Position numbers and translations under genes: made by a program
In this document: one piece after another, positions 17,596 to 26,214 of the stretch
Layout of the letters: each line of letters opens with the position of its first letter
How positions within the stretch are numbered: the first letter of the stretch is position 1
The notes under the pieces: model-generated
The model's input: the letters and a program-made list of their open reading frames with translations, nothing else
Told to the model about the DNA's origin: nothing
Database searches by the model: none
Assembly (NCBI GenBank): GCA_910587575.1
Contig: CAJULU010000029.1
Location: forward strand, 1-54,728
Length of the DNA stretch: 54,728 nt
Direction: 5' to 3'
Origin: an uncultured Dorea sp.
Lineage (GTDB): Bacteria > Bacillota > Clostridia > Lachnospirales > Lachnospiraceae

Positions 17596-18531
17596 TTGAT
17601 ACAGACAACAAACAATGCGAAAGAATTTTTTGAAAAAAATAACGAACCAATATATATATATGGAGTGGGGAATCCCGGATATTGGGTAACGTATTATATG
17701 CAGAAATGTAATATCCGTTATGAGGGATATATTGATAAAGCAGTAACGACAGATGACTGTTATATGTCAGGTAAAAGGATTATCCATCCTAAAGAACTTA
17801 AAGCATATACAAATGGAAAGATCAGGGTAATCGTTGCAATCGGGAAACCGGAGGAGGCTGTGGAAGAATTACATTGGAATGCAGATAAAAACGATATTTT
17901 ATGCCTGGTGCCGTTTTATTTAGATCATAACAGACGTTGCAAACAATACGATATTAATAAAATGTTAAGCTACTTTCGCAGGAAACTGATTGCAGGCGAC
18001 CCTCCTGCTTTTATCTCAAATTCATGTGATGCGGGATGGGCATACCGTGGATTAGGGCTTAATCTGGCCTCACCTACAATCGATGTGGCAATTTCACCTG
18101 AAGACTTTTTGAAAATGTGTAAAGCCCCTCACGAGTATCTGGAGTGTGAAATGTCCTTTTCACACTGGACTCTTTTTCTCAACGGAATGAGAAGACCCGT
18201 AGGAAAGGTGAATGATATTGAGGTGGTTTTCGGTCATTCTGATAATGCCGAAGAGAGTATTATGTACTGGAATCGTCTGAAAGATGCGATCAATTGGAAT
18301 AATTTAATATATATTATGGATGATGCCTGGAGAAATGTATCTTATCAGGTTGCAAAAGAATTCTGTAATCTTCCAGTGAAGCACCTTCTCCTTTTAAGGA
18401 ATAGTATGTATAGTGATTGTAATATGAACGGGATGATATATGTAAATCATGGACATTTTCATTTGCGGGAAGTAGCAATAGAGAACTGGTTTGATTTAGT
18501 TGGATGGGTGAATGGAGAGTTTGAACTGTAA
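17596..18531 (+). CDS. DUF1919-family protein with N-terminal Rossmann-like module (second copy)
   Basis: A 311-residue paralogue of the 13219 gene, similar along its whole length. It starts at TTG with a strong GGGAGGAG site. The module (IYIYGVGNPGYWVTYYM) is at about 15-100; the DUF1919 part includes FISNSCDAGWAYRGLG, MSFSHWTLFLNGMRRPVGK and HFHLREVAIENWF. Having two copies either side of the acyl cassette suggests two related acceptor or donor specificities. The end overlaps one candidate start of the LicD gene by 20 bp. Confidence 0.8.
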   Translation: MIQTTNNAKEFFEKNNEPIYIYGVGNPGYWVTYYMQKCNIRYEGYIDKAVTTDDCYMSGKRIIHPKELKAYTNGKIRVIVAIGKPEEAVEELHWNADKNDILCLVPFYLDHNRRCKQYDINKMLSYFRRKLIAGDPPAFISNSCDAGWAYRGLGLNLASPTIDVAISPEDFLKMCKAPHEYLECEMSFSHWTLFLNGMRRPVGKVNDIEVVFGHSDNAEESIMYWNRLKDAINWNNLIYIMDDAWRNVSYQVAKEFCNLPVKHLLLLRNSMYSDCNMNGMIYVNHGHFHLREVAIENWFDLVGWVNGEFEL

Positions 18532-18535
18532 AATT

Positions 18536-19372
18536 ATGAAAAAAACAACTGTTAGAAAAGGTTATCAGCTTAGCCAGGAAGAATTGCGAAAAGTTCAGCT
18601 GACACAGTTAGAACTGATTTGTGAGGTGGACCGAATCTGTAAAAAGCATGGCATTTCTTATAATATGGTAGGTGGAACGATGCTAGGTGCCATTCGTCAT
18701 AAAGGATATATTCCATGGGATGACGATGCGGATATTGGATTCCTCCGGAATGAATATGAAAAGTTCAGACAAGCCTGTAAAACGGAGCTGGATGACAAAT
18801 TATATTATTTCCAGGACTGCAGGGATACCAGAGGATATCGTTGGGGCTATGGAAAACTCCGCAGAAAAGGAACAGAATTTATCAGGCTGAATCAAGAGTT
18901 TATGCCATATGAACAAGGGATTGCGATTGACCTTATGCCTTTTGATAATGTTCCAGATAATTTCTGGTTGAAAAGAATACATATGTTCGTTTGTTTTGTT
19001 TATCGGAAAATTTTCTGGTCTGCTGTGGGCAGAAAGAGTGAGAAAAATTTTGGAAAAAGAATGGTATATGAAATGCTTTATAAAATCCCGGAAAAAAGTC
19101 TTTTCAATAGTTACCAGAGATTTATTGACAGGTGTGGGAAAAGGATGTCGGAACAAGTGAGAATACTTACATTTCCGACGCCCAAAGGGGTATACGGATA
19201 CAGGCGGAAATGGTACACCAATCTGCGGCAATATGAGTTTGAAGACCATAATTTTCCAGGGGCAGCTGATTATGACGGATATCTTCGAATCAAATATAAA
19301 TCATATAAAGAATTACCACCTGTGGAGAAAAGAAAGACACATCCCGTTTCAAAACTTACGTTATTAAAATAA
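18536..19372 (+). CDS. LicD-family phosphotransferase
   Basis: About 278 residues from ATG 18536; an in-frame ATG at 18512 inside the previous gene would add eight residues. Neither start has a strong RBS. The LicD nucleotidyltransferase-like core is clear: MVGGTMLGAIRHKGYIPWD followed by DDADIGF, which carries the metal-binding Asp residues, then a C-terminal stretch typical of the family. LicD proteins move phosphocholine or other phospho-alcohols from a CDP-linked donor to sugars. The TagD-like cytidylyltransferase directly downstream (19384) could make the donor. A choline kinase or LicC-like gene is absent, so the alcohol is probably not choline. Confidence 0.85.
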   Translation: MKKTTVRKGYQLSQEELRKVQLTQLELICEVDRICKKHGISYNMVGGTMLGAIRHKGYIPWDDDADIGFLRNEYEKFRQACKTELDDKLYYFQDCRDTRGYRWGYGKLRRKGTEFIRLNQEFMPYEQGIAIDLMPFDNVPDNFWLKRIHMFVCFVYRKIFWSAVGRKSEKNFGKRMVYEMLYKIPEKSLFNSYQRFIDRCGKRMSEQVRILTFPTPKGVYGYRRKWYTNLRQYEFEDHNFPGAADYDGYLRIKYKSYKELPPVEKRKTHPVSKLTLLK

Positions 19373-19383
19373 AGGAGTTTGTT

Positions 19384-19827
19384 ATGCAGGAAAAAAAGAA
19401 ATATAAAGTGGGATACACAGATGGCGTCTATGATCTGTTCCATGTGGGTCACTTAAATATGATACAGTCTGCAAAAGCTCAGTGTGAATATCTGATTGTA
19501 GGCGTACATGGAGATGATGTAGTAGAGGAATATAAGAAGCAGCGTCCCATTGTAAACGAGTCTGACCGTAAACGTATTATAGAGTCTGTCAAAGGTGTGG
19601 ACCGGGCAGAAATAAATCGCTTTAGAGATAAAATGAAACTTTGGGAACTATATCATTTCGATGTGGTTTTTATTGGGGATGACTGGAAAGGAACCGAACG
19701 GTGGATCGGTTTCGAGAAGGAACTGAAGAAGATTAACGTGGATGTTATCTATGTACCATACACGAAAGGAATATCAACGACAGATATTAAACGTAGGATT
19801 GCAGGAGAGGATAGCAATGAAAAATAA
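19384..19827 (+). CDS. TagD-like cytidylyltransferase (glycerol-3-phosphate cytidylyltransferase family)
   Basis: A 147-residue protein of normal TagD length. It has the HxGH motif (His20 and His23 in DLFHVGHLN), KQRPI, and an end motif KGISTTDIKRR corresponding to the RTEGISTT signature. It should join CTP with a polyol or related phosphate to give a CDP-linked donor. The expected acceptors are the LicD and TagF-like enzymes of the operon. It overlaps the next gene by 11 bp. The substrate may not be glycerol phosphate, given the PdxA-like dehydrogenase that follows. Confidence 0.8.
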   Translation: MQEKKKYKVGYTDGVYDLFHVGHLNMIQSAKAQCEYLIVGVHGDDVVEEYKKQRPIVNESDRKRIIESVKGVDRAEINRFRDKMKLWELYHFDVVFIGDDWKGTERWIGFEKELKKINVDVIYVPYTKGISTTDIKRRIAGEDSNEK

Positions 19828-20860
19828 AAAAATAAGAATAGCTATTACAATGGGAGATCCCGCAGGAATTGGCGCAGAAATTATTGTTAAAGCATTAAGC
19901 CATGTAGAAGTGTACCAGGAGTGTATACCGGTCGTAATCGGAGATTATGAAGCATTAGCAGAGGCAATCGAGTTCTGTCATTTACCCTTGGAATTAAATG
20001 AGATTCATGATATTACAGAAAGTAAGGGGGAATTTGGCAGAGTTGATTTTGTAAATCTGCGGCATCTGAAAAAAGGGAGCTGGAAATATAAAGAAAATAA
20101 TGCTCTTTGTGGAGAAGCCTCTTTTCAATATGTAATTTTGGGAATCAAAGAAGCTATGGCGAATAAAGTGCAGGCCGTAATTACTGCACCAATTAGTAAA
20201 GAATCACTGAATATGGCAGGACATGCATATAGCGGACATACGGAAATATTTGCAGAATATACCGGAACGAAAGATTTTGCAATGCTTCTTGCAAGTAAAA
20301 CTTTAAGGGTGATTCATGTTTCTACACATTGTTCGTTACGAGAGGCGTGTGACAGGGTAAAAAAGGAAAGAGTGCTTAATGTCATCAGGCTTGCGCAGGA
20401 GGGGATGAAGCAACTGGGCTACACGAGTCCAAAGATCGGAGTGTCTGGACTGAACCCGCATTGTTCCGAAAATGGTCTTTTTGGAAAAGAGGAAGAACAA
20501 GAGATTTTGCCGGCAATTGAAGAGGCGAGAAAAATGGGAATTGACGTGACTGGACCGGAGCCGCCGGATACTGTATTTGTGAAATGCCAAGCAGGGCAGT
20601 ACGATATTGTGGTTGCAATGTATCATGACCAGGGACATATTCCGTTAAAGTTAAAGGGATTTGAGTATGATTTACAAAAGGATCAGTATAAAGCGGTTAG
20701 TGGGATAAACTGTACAATCGGTCTGCCGATTGTGAGGACTTCTGTAGATCATGGAACAGCCTTTGGAAAAGCAGGAGAAGGAAGAGCGAATGAGGAGAGT
20801 ATGCTGGATGCTATTTTTGCGGGGGTCACAATGGCGAATAACAGGGGATTTCAAATATAG
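19817..20860 (+). CDS. PdxA-family dehydrogenase (4-phospho-hydroxy-acid type)
   Basis: About 347 residues from ATG 19817, which is preceded by AGGAGAGG and is preferred over the upstream in-frame ATG at 19742. PdxA hallmarks are present: TMGDPAGIGAEI at the start, GHTE in the middle, NPHCSENGLFGKEE, the metal-ligand HDQGHIPLK and the C-terminal DHGTAFG. PdxA oxidises 4-phosphohydroxy-L-threonine; the PdxA2 branch acts on 4-phospho-D-threonate or erythronate. In a glycan operon between a cytidylyltransferase and a ParB-fold protein, a role in making a phosphorylated C3/C4 hydroxy- or amino-compound for the glycan is more likely than pyridoxal synthesis. Confidence 0.85.
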   Translation: MKNKKIRIAITMGDPAGIGAEIIVKALSHVEVYQECIPVVIGDYEALAEAIEFCHLPLELNEIHDITESKGEFGRVDFVNLRHLKKGSWKYKENNALCGEASFQYVILGIKEAMANKVQAVITAPISKESLNMAGHAYSGHTEIFAEYTGTKDFAMLLASKTLRVIHVSTHCSLREACDRVKKERVLNVIRLAQEGMKQLGYTSPKIGVSGLNPHCSENGLFGKEEEQEILPAIEEARKMGIDVTGPEPPDTVFVKCQAGQYDIVVAMYHDQGHIPLKLKGFEYDLQKDQYKAVSGINCTIGLPIVRTSVDHGTAFGKAGEGRANEESMLDAIFAGVTMANNRGFQI

Positions 20861-20862
20861 TT

Positions 20863-21705
20863 ATGCGGGAAAACAGAATGGACACCACCGATCTGATTAG
20901 CATCTTAAGCAAAAACAAAATTGTTATTTACGGGATTGGTTTTGTTGGCCTGCGATTCTATGATCTGCTGGCTGGAAGAGGTTTGGAAAAAAATGTCGGA
21001 TGTTTTGTTGTAAGTAATACAAATCATATTTCAAAAGAAGTCAGAGGGGTGCAGGTAAAGGCAGTACATGAAATTAATGACAGGGAGTCGTGTGTGGTCT
21101 GTGTGGCTGTACATGAAACAATAAAAAGTGAAATAGAACATACCTTAAATGAGAGGAAAATAGCAAATTACATCTGGATCTATCCTTATCTTTGGGAACT
21201 GGCGTTAGGAGCGCCTAAAAGACGTAATATAAAAATTGCTATAGACCAGATAATCCGGCAATGCATGGATTATCGTATTACGGTGAGATATCTGGCTATA
21301 GAAAATTATTTTGGTATGAATGATTGTGGGTATGACATCTATATAAAATCCCAGGAAATGCATTGTCAGAGATCGACTGCAGAAAAGAGATTAAACCGTT
21401 TCTGTGATTTGATACAGGATTGGGAAATGACAGGATACAAACCGGAATACCGGGTTCTGGTTTTTGAAAGTGGTGAATTGATTGATGGATTCCATAGAAT
21501 AGCATTAGCAAAGTACTTTCATATGAAAGAAATTATGTGTGACGTGTTTGAGCAGCTGCCATCCTGGGAAAAATGGCGTATGGCAGAGGAAAAAGAAAGG
21601 TTCTATCTGAGCCGGGATACAGATATTATGATAAAAGCAGGTTTTTCTTTGAGTGAGATTAAAATAATGAATGATACATATAGGAGAATCCGAGGAGACG
21701 TATGA
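20863..21705 (+). CDS. Rossmann-like module plus ParB/Srx-fold domain, possible small-molecule kinase
   Basis: A 280-residue protein. The N-terminal 110 residues are the shared module (IVIYGIGFVGLRFYDLL). The C-terminal half ends in LIDGFHRIALAKYF, the DGxHR signature of the ParB/sulfiredoxin fold. That fold includes chromosome-partition nucleases but also free L-serine kinases (SerK, SbnI). No DNA-binding helix-turn-helix follows, so a partition role is unlikely. In this operon it could phosphorylate a small alcohol or amino acid to feed the TagD-like enzyme. It starts two bases after the PdxA gene and its stop overlaps the next start by four bases. Confidence 0.55.
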   Translation: MRENRMDTTDLISILSKNKIVIYGIGFVGLRFYDLLAGRGLEKNVGCFVVSNTNHISKEVRGVQVKAVHEINDRESCVVCVAVHETIKSEIEHTLNERKIANYIWIYPYLWELALGAPKRRNIKIAIDQIIRQCMDYRITVRYLAIENYFGMNDCGYDIYIKSQEMHCQRSTAEKRLNRFCDLIQDWEMTGYKPEYRVLVFESGELIDGFHRIALAKYFHMKEIMCDVFEQLPSWEKWRMAEEKERFYLSRDTDIMIKAGFSLSEIKIMNDTYRRIRGDV

Positions 21706-23309
21706 AATCTGAGAAAAAGAGGATGATTCCGGTCAGTGTTATTATTCCGGTATATAATGTATATGAATGGATTGATTTCTGCCTGGAATCTATCGTAACA
21801 CAGACATTTTCGGATTTTGAAGTACTGTTGATTGATGATGGTTCAACAGATGGTTCGGATCGGAAATGCCAGAAATGGGCAGAAAAGGATAGCCGTATCA
21901 AGGTTATGCCGAAGAAGAATGAAGGACCCTCGATAGCAAGAAACTACGGTTTACAGTATGCAGCAGGGGAATATGTAGTATTTATAGATGCAGATGACTG
22001 GGTAGAATCTACTTATTTAGAAAAATTATATCATGCAATCATTCAAAATCATGTGTTGATGTCTGAATGTGATGTTTACCGGTTTAATAATGTTACCGGA
22101 GAAAAGGTGTATTGTGCCTGTTCGGGACGTATGGGCAGGCAGTATACATTAGAAGAACATATGATTTATGGAGCGGCCCAGATCTGGAAATGTATGATTA
22201 AAAAGACTGTCTTTACAGAGTATGGAATTAAATTTCCGGATTGCCATGGCGAAGCAAAAGCTATTTATTCATTACTGCTTGCATTAAGCGGTGGAATTTC
22301 AAATGTAGAAGAAGGACTTTACTATTATAGGAAATTCCGGTGTGGTTCACTTTCTGAAAAACCGCGTGAAAACCATGGAGATGAAAATGCGGTTGGATTA
22401 CAATCATCGGACTGTCTGTTGCAAGGGTTCCAAGAGCAGGGAGTGTATCAAAAGTATGAACCTTTGTTGCGGAAAATAGTTAAATTGAGGTTATCGGAAC
22501 GGCTTGCGGGCTTGTTATATCGCAGAGAAAAAAAAGAATTTTGTCTGCTGGCAGAACAGTATTATTCATATATTGAACGAAAATTTCCGAACACTATGAA
22601 TTTTCGCTATATGATTCTGGGTGGATACAATTTGAATCGTATTTTGTGGCATATGGATGTATTGCAGAATCCATATGGAAGGTTCAATTTTTCCAGTCTG
22701 ATTAGTCTGATGAATCCTGCTGAAGAGCCGTTTCTGTGTTTGCATAAAAATAAATACCGGGAAATTATGGTCAGACGGGATATAGAGTCTGAATTTTGGA
22801 AAATCATTAAAGAAATAGAACCGGAATATATTTTTATTGATTTTATAGAAGAACGGTTTGATATACTGAAGTATGCTGGTGGCTATATAACAAGGAGCGA
22901 TGCTTTTGAAACTTTAGAACAGGGTCCTGCAAAAGAGCATATTATAGAACGGAATTCAGAAGAATGTTTTAAGCTTTGGGAAATTAGTTTTCAGAATTTT
23001 ATAGAGAAAGTCCAGGTAGAGCATCCTAAATGCAGGATCATTGTGATAGAAAATTATCTGAGTGAAGAAGTTGGAGATATTTATGAAAAAACGTATTTCG
23101 AAAACATTGATGAGATTAGGAGTAAGAATCTGGTTTTAAAACTGTATTATAAATTTGTTTCAGAAAATTTTCCATACATTCCGATGATAGAAACAGCGGA
23201 CTGTGCTTATTACTATACAGACAGGAAATACGAGTATGGTGCAATTCCTTCTCATTTGAATGAAATTGTGAATCGAGAGATAGCTGACAGAATCGAAAGG
23301 AACATTTGA
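21702..23309 (+). CDS. GT2 glycosyltransferase fused to a DUF6270-like domain
   Basis: A 535-residue protein. Residues 8-230 are a GT-A family 2 glycosyltransferase (VSVIIPVYN, LIDDGSTDGS, and the metal-binding FIDADDW at 94-100). The C-terminal 200 residues resemble DUF6270, a putative SGNH/GDSL-like domain of surface-polysaccharide loci: the FNFSSL stretch near 335 and FIDFIEERFDI near 375. The paired domains predict transfer and modification of one sugar. It lacks the shared Rossmann-like module. Coupled by ATGA overlap to the preceding gene. Confidence 0.75.
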   Translation: MKSEKKRMIPVSVIIPVYNVYEWIDFCLESIVTQTFSDFEVLLIDDGSTDGSDRKCQKWAEKDSRIKVMPKKNEGPSIARNYGLQYAAGEYVVFIDADDWVESTYLEKLYHAIIQNHVLMSECDVYRFNNVTGEKVYCACSGRMGRQYTLEEHMIYGAAQIWKCMIKKTVFTEYGIKFPDCHGEAKAIYSLLLALSGGISNVEEGLYYYRKFRCGSLSEKPRENHGDENAVGLQSSDCLLQGFQEQGVYQKYEPLLRKIVKLRLSERLAGLLYRREKKEFCLLAEQYYSYIERKFPNTMNFRYMILGGYNLNRILWHMDVLQNPYGRFNFSSLISLMNPAEEPFLCLHKNKYREIMVRRDIESEFWKIIKEIEPEYIFIDFIEERFDILKYAGGYITRSDAFETLEQGPAKEHIIERNSEECFKLWEISFQNFIEKVQVEHPKCRIIVIENYLSEEVGDIYEKTYFENIDEIRSKNLVLKLYYKFVSENFPYIPMIETADCAYYYTDRKYEYGAIPSHLNEIVNREIADRIERNI

Positions 23310-24913
23310 ATATAAATATGAACATAATTGATAGGGCGTTGGAACAGAATTTACATATTACAGACAATGAAAATCTTAAAAGCCGTACATGGAGTGAGTT
23401 TGAGATTATGGCAGGTTCCAGAAGCGTCTGGATTGCAGGTGTGGGAAAAGCTGCCGGTTTTGTATGGAGAAAATATGGTTCTGATTTGAAAATTGGCGGA
23501 ATTATTGACAACGACAGAAGAAAGCAAGGAAAATTTTTAGAAGATTATATCGGAATTGCAAAAGATACTCCGGCCGGCCGGCTGGTTATAAAGGGGATAG
23601 AGGCTCTGAAGTCCTTTGAACCGGACGAAGTGATTGTTCTGGTTACCAGTGTCAGATACTATGAAGATATTGCTAATCAAATAGAAGCCATGGGTATAAC
23701 GAATATATTCCCGATAATCATTATGGAGGCAAAAGAACGTGAAAATATATTAGCGGACAAAATGAAAGAGAAGAACTTACTCTTATCTCCAGAAGAAATT
23801 TATGCTGTTGAATGTATGAAAGAACCGGTTGAAGAGAATAAGATTTTAGTATTTATTGGCAACCATGGATGTCATGTGAAGCAGATAACCCGGAAGCTGG
23901 TAGAAATGAGTGCGGATCTGGATATCGTGTGGATATTAAGAAATAAACTTGAAGAAATTCCTGCCGGAATCAGAACCGTTATGGAAGGAGACTGGAAAGC
24001 CTATGTCTGGGAGCTGGAGACAGCGCATGTCTGGATATATGAAGAAATGATTCCGGAATTTGCTCATAAAAGAGTGGGACAGATTTATATTCAGACAAAG
24101 CATTGGTCCAGTATTACATTAAAAAAATTTTATTGGGATACCAAGGATCATCTGAAAATTCCCAGTATAAAAAAACTATATGCCCATAATAATGAGGCGA
24201 TAGATTATATATTTGTAGGCAGTAAGTTTGATGAGGAGTCTTGCCGGAGCGGTTTCGATTTTTCGGGAGAATGTGTGTTTGTTGGTTCACCTAGAACGGA
24301 TATTTTATTTGAATGTGGAGTGAAAGAAAAAGTAAGTTCTTTTTATGGGCTCCCTTCCGATAAGCATATTTTACTATATTGTCCTACATTTCGGTCTTCC
24401 CACATCGGAAGTCCTGCGGGAAAAATGAAATATGTTGATGTGGACTTTGAAGGTCTGATTTGGACATTGGAAGAAAAATTTGGCGGGGAGTGGCTGATAT
24501 TTTTGAGAATACACCCCAATGTAGCTATTGAAAGCTCAAAATATAAACTATCTTCCAAAGTGATAGATGCCAGTTACTATTGTGACAGCCAGGAGTTAGT
24601 TGCAGCGTCGGATATTGTTATGACCGATTATTCGAGTATGATGTTTGAGCCGGCTTTTGTAAAAAAACCAGTTTTTTTATATGCACCAGATAAAGAGGAG
24701 TATATTGGAAAAGACCGGGGACTGCTGATAGATTATGATTCTTTGCCTTTCCCGATCAGTAAGAATGATAAAGAACTGACAGAGGCAATTATGGAATTTG
24801 AAGAGGAAGCCTATTATAAAAAGGTAAAGAGTTTTCTGGAATTTTATGACGTTCATGAGGACGGGCATGCCAGTGAGAGGGCGGCGAAATTTATTTTGAG
24901 TCTGTTAGAGTAG
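23306..24913 (+). CDS. CDP-glycerol-phosphotransferase-like protein with N-terminal Rossmann-like module
   Basis: 535 residues from TTG 23306, which overlaps the previous stop and has GAAAGG five bases before it (an ATG at 23318 is the alternative). The shared module is at about 45-150 (VWIAGVGKAAGFVW and IGGIIDNDRRKQG). The TagF/TagB-like catalytic part follows from 160: HWSSITLKKFYWD, LRIHPNV near 395, and DIVMTDYSSMMFEPAF near 435, the last being the classical phosphate-binding stretch. Such enzymes transfer a polyol phosphate from its CDP donor to an acceptor, making a phosphodiester-linked polymer or side group. It is a paralogue of the 30187 gene. Confidence 0.85.
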   Translation: MNINMNIIDRALEQNLHITDNENLKSRTWSEFEIMAGSRSVWIAGVGKAAGFVWRKYGSDLKIGGIIDNDRRKQGKFLEDYIGIAKDTPAGRLVIKGIEALKSFEPDEVIVLVTSVRYYEDIANQIEAMGITNIFPIIIMEAKERENILADKMKEKNLLLSPEEIYAVECMKEPVEENKILVFIGNHGCHVKQITRKLVEMSADLDIVWILRNKLEEIPAGIRTVMEGDWKAYVWELETAHVWIYEEMIPEFAHKRVGQIYIQTKHWSSITLKKFYWDTKDHLKIPSIKKLYAHNNEAIDYIFVGSKFDEESCRSGFDFSGECVFVGSPRTDILFECGVKEKVSSFYGLPSDKHILLYCPTFRSSHIGSPAGKMKYVDVDFEGLIWTLEEKFGGEWLIFLRIHPNVAIESSKYKLSSKVIDASYYCDSQELVAASDIVMTDYSSMMFEPAFVKKPVFLYAPDKEEYIGKDRGLLIDYDSLPFPISKNDKELTEAIMEFEEEAYYKKVKSFLEFYDVHEDGHASERAAKFILSLLE

Positions 24914-24926
24914 AAGGAGATTGGGG

Positions 24927-26192
24927 ATGAAGAAGAAGGAAAAGATTTTCTTTAGCATAATTGTGCCAATCTATAATGTAGAGAAGTATCTGGATGAATG
25001 TCTGAAGAGTATATTGTCTCAATCATATCGGAATTTTGAAGTGATTTGCATCAATGATGCATCAACGGATAATTCCTATGTTATATTATCAAAATATGCA
25101 GACAGGTATAGCCAGATAAAGCTAATCAGTAATGAAATGAACGAAGGCCTGTCATATAGTAGAAACAGGGGAATGGAAATAGCAGAGGGAGATTATATTA
25201 TATTTGTAGATTCGGATGATTATGTATCTGAAAAAATGTTGTCTGTTCTGGAAGGTGTTTTGGGAAAAAATCCGGCGGATATTCTGAATTTCAACTATGA
25301 TCTAAAATTAGAAGGCATAAATGCAGCGGAGAAAAACTTTTATATAAATGCCAGATATACAACTGATCTTTCGTATAAGACAGGCCAGGAGTGGTTTTCG
25401 TCGGCGCTTAACAATGACTTTCCGATAACACCCTATGCATGGAATAAAGTTTACAAAAGAACTTTTTTGATACAGGAAAAACTGAAATTTTATGAAGGGC
25501 TTTTACATGAGGATATTTTATTTCTGGTTCAGTCGGTAATGAAGGCGGAAAAGGTGATTTTTATAGAAGACAGCCTGTATATTTACAGAAGACGGGATGG
25601 CTCAATAACAGCTGGAAAAAGTGAAAAAAAATTAGATTCCCTGGTAATTATTGTAAGCGAAATCTGGTCTGTTTGGAAAAGCAACCAATTAGAGGCAGGA
25701 ATGGATGAAGCATTGAAAAAGTATATGGATAAGTGGATGGCAGTAATCCGTACATTAATAATGTGCTTTCCTGAACATAAAGAACTGGAAATGGGGAAAC
25801 CAGAAGATCAGTTTTTGTTTTCACTAATGCAAACACCAGGAAAAGAACATATAATGCAATATGTTCATTTTAACCAGGATGAATGGAATATTATAAAAAA
25901 GTTTGATAAGCATATTATTATATATGGAGCGGGTACTGTAGGTGCAGAATTGATTCTGTATTTAGAAAAGCGGGGAATAGATATCTTTGGTGTAGCAGTG
26001 TCTGATAAGAGTGTTAATACTAGTCAGATCGCGGGATATCAAATCAGACAGATTAGCGAATTAATAGAATACCGGAATAAAGCACTGGTTATTGTTGCAA
26101 TTGTCAAAAGAAACCAGAAATCTGTATACCAGAAATTAGTTGATCTGGGGTTTGAAAATATACTTCTTCTTGATACAGACCGGAAAGAGTAG
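24927..26192 (+). CDS. GT2 glycosyltransferase with C-terminal Rossmann-like module
   Basis: About 421 residues from ATG 24927, which has AAGGAGA six bases before it. Residues 5-225 are a GT2 domain: FSIIVPIYNVEKYLDECLKS, INDASTDNS and FVDSDDYV, with HEDILF in the acceptor loop. The C-terminal 95 residues are the shared module (IIIYGAGTVGAELILYL near 330). It transfers an activated sugar to the growing glycan in the cytoplasm. Confidence 0.85.
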   Translation: MKKKEKIFFSIIVPIYNVEKYLDECLKSILSQSYRNFEVICINDASTDNSYVILSKYADRYSQIKLISNEMNEGLSYSRNRGMEIAEGDYIIFVDSDDYVSEKMLSVLEGVLGKNPADILNFNYDLKLEGINAAEKNFYINARYTTDLSYKTGQEWFSSALNNDFPITPYAWNKVYKRTFLIQEKLKFYEGLLHEDILFLVQSVMKAEKVIFIEDSLYIYRRRDGSITAGKSEKKLDSLVIIVSEIWSVWKSNQLEAGMDEALKKYMDKWMAVIRTLIMCFPEHKELEMGKPEDQFLFSLMQTPGKEHIMQYVHFNQDEWNIIKKFDKHIIIYGAGTVGAELILYLEKRGIDIFGVAVSDKSVNTSQIAGYQIRQISELIEYRNKALVIVAIVKRNQKSVYQKLVDLGFENILLLDTDRKE

Positions 26193-26214
26193 AATTTAGG
26201 ATGAGGAGAATATC

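Noticed and set aside
19742..19816. N-terminal extension of the PdxA-like protein
   Set aside because: The extension overlaps the cytidylyltransferase in another frame and does not resemble PdxA, whereas ATG 19817 has AGGAGAGG and gives the normal N-terminus.
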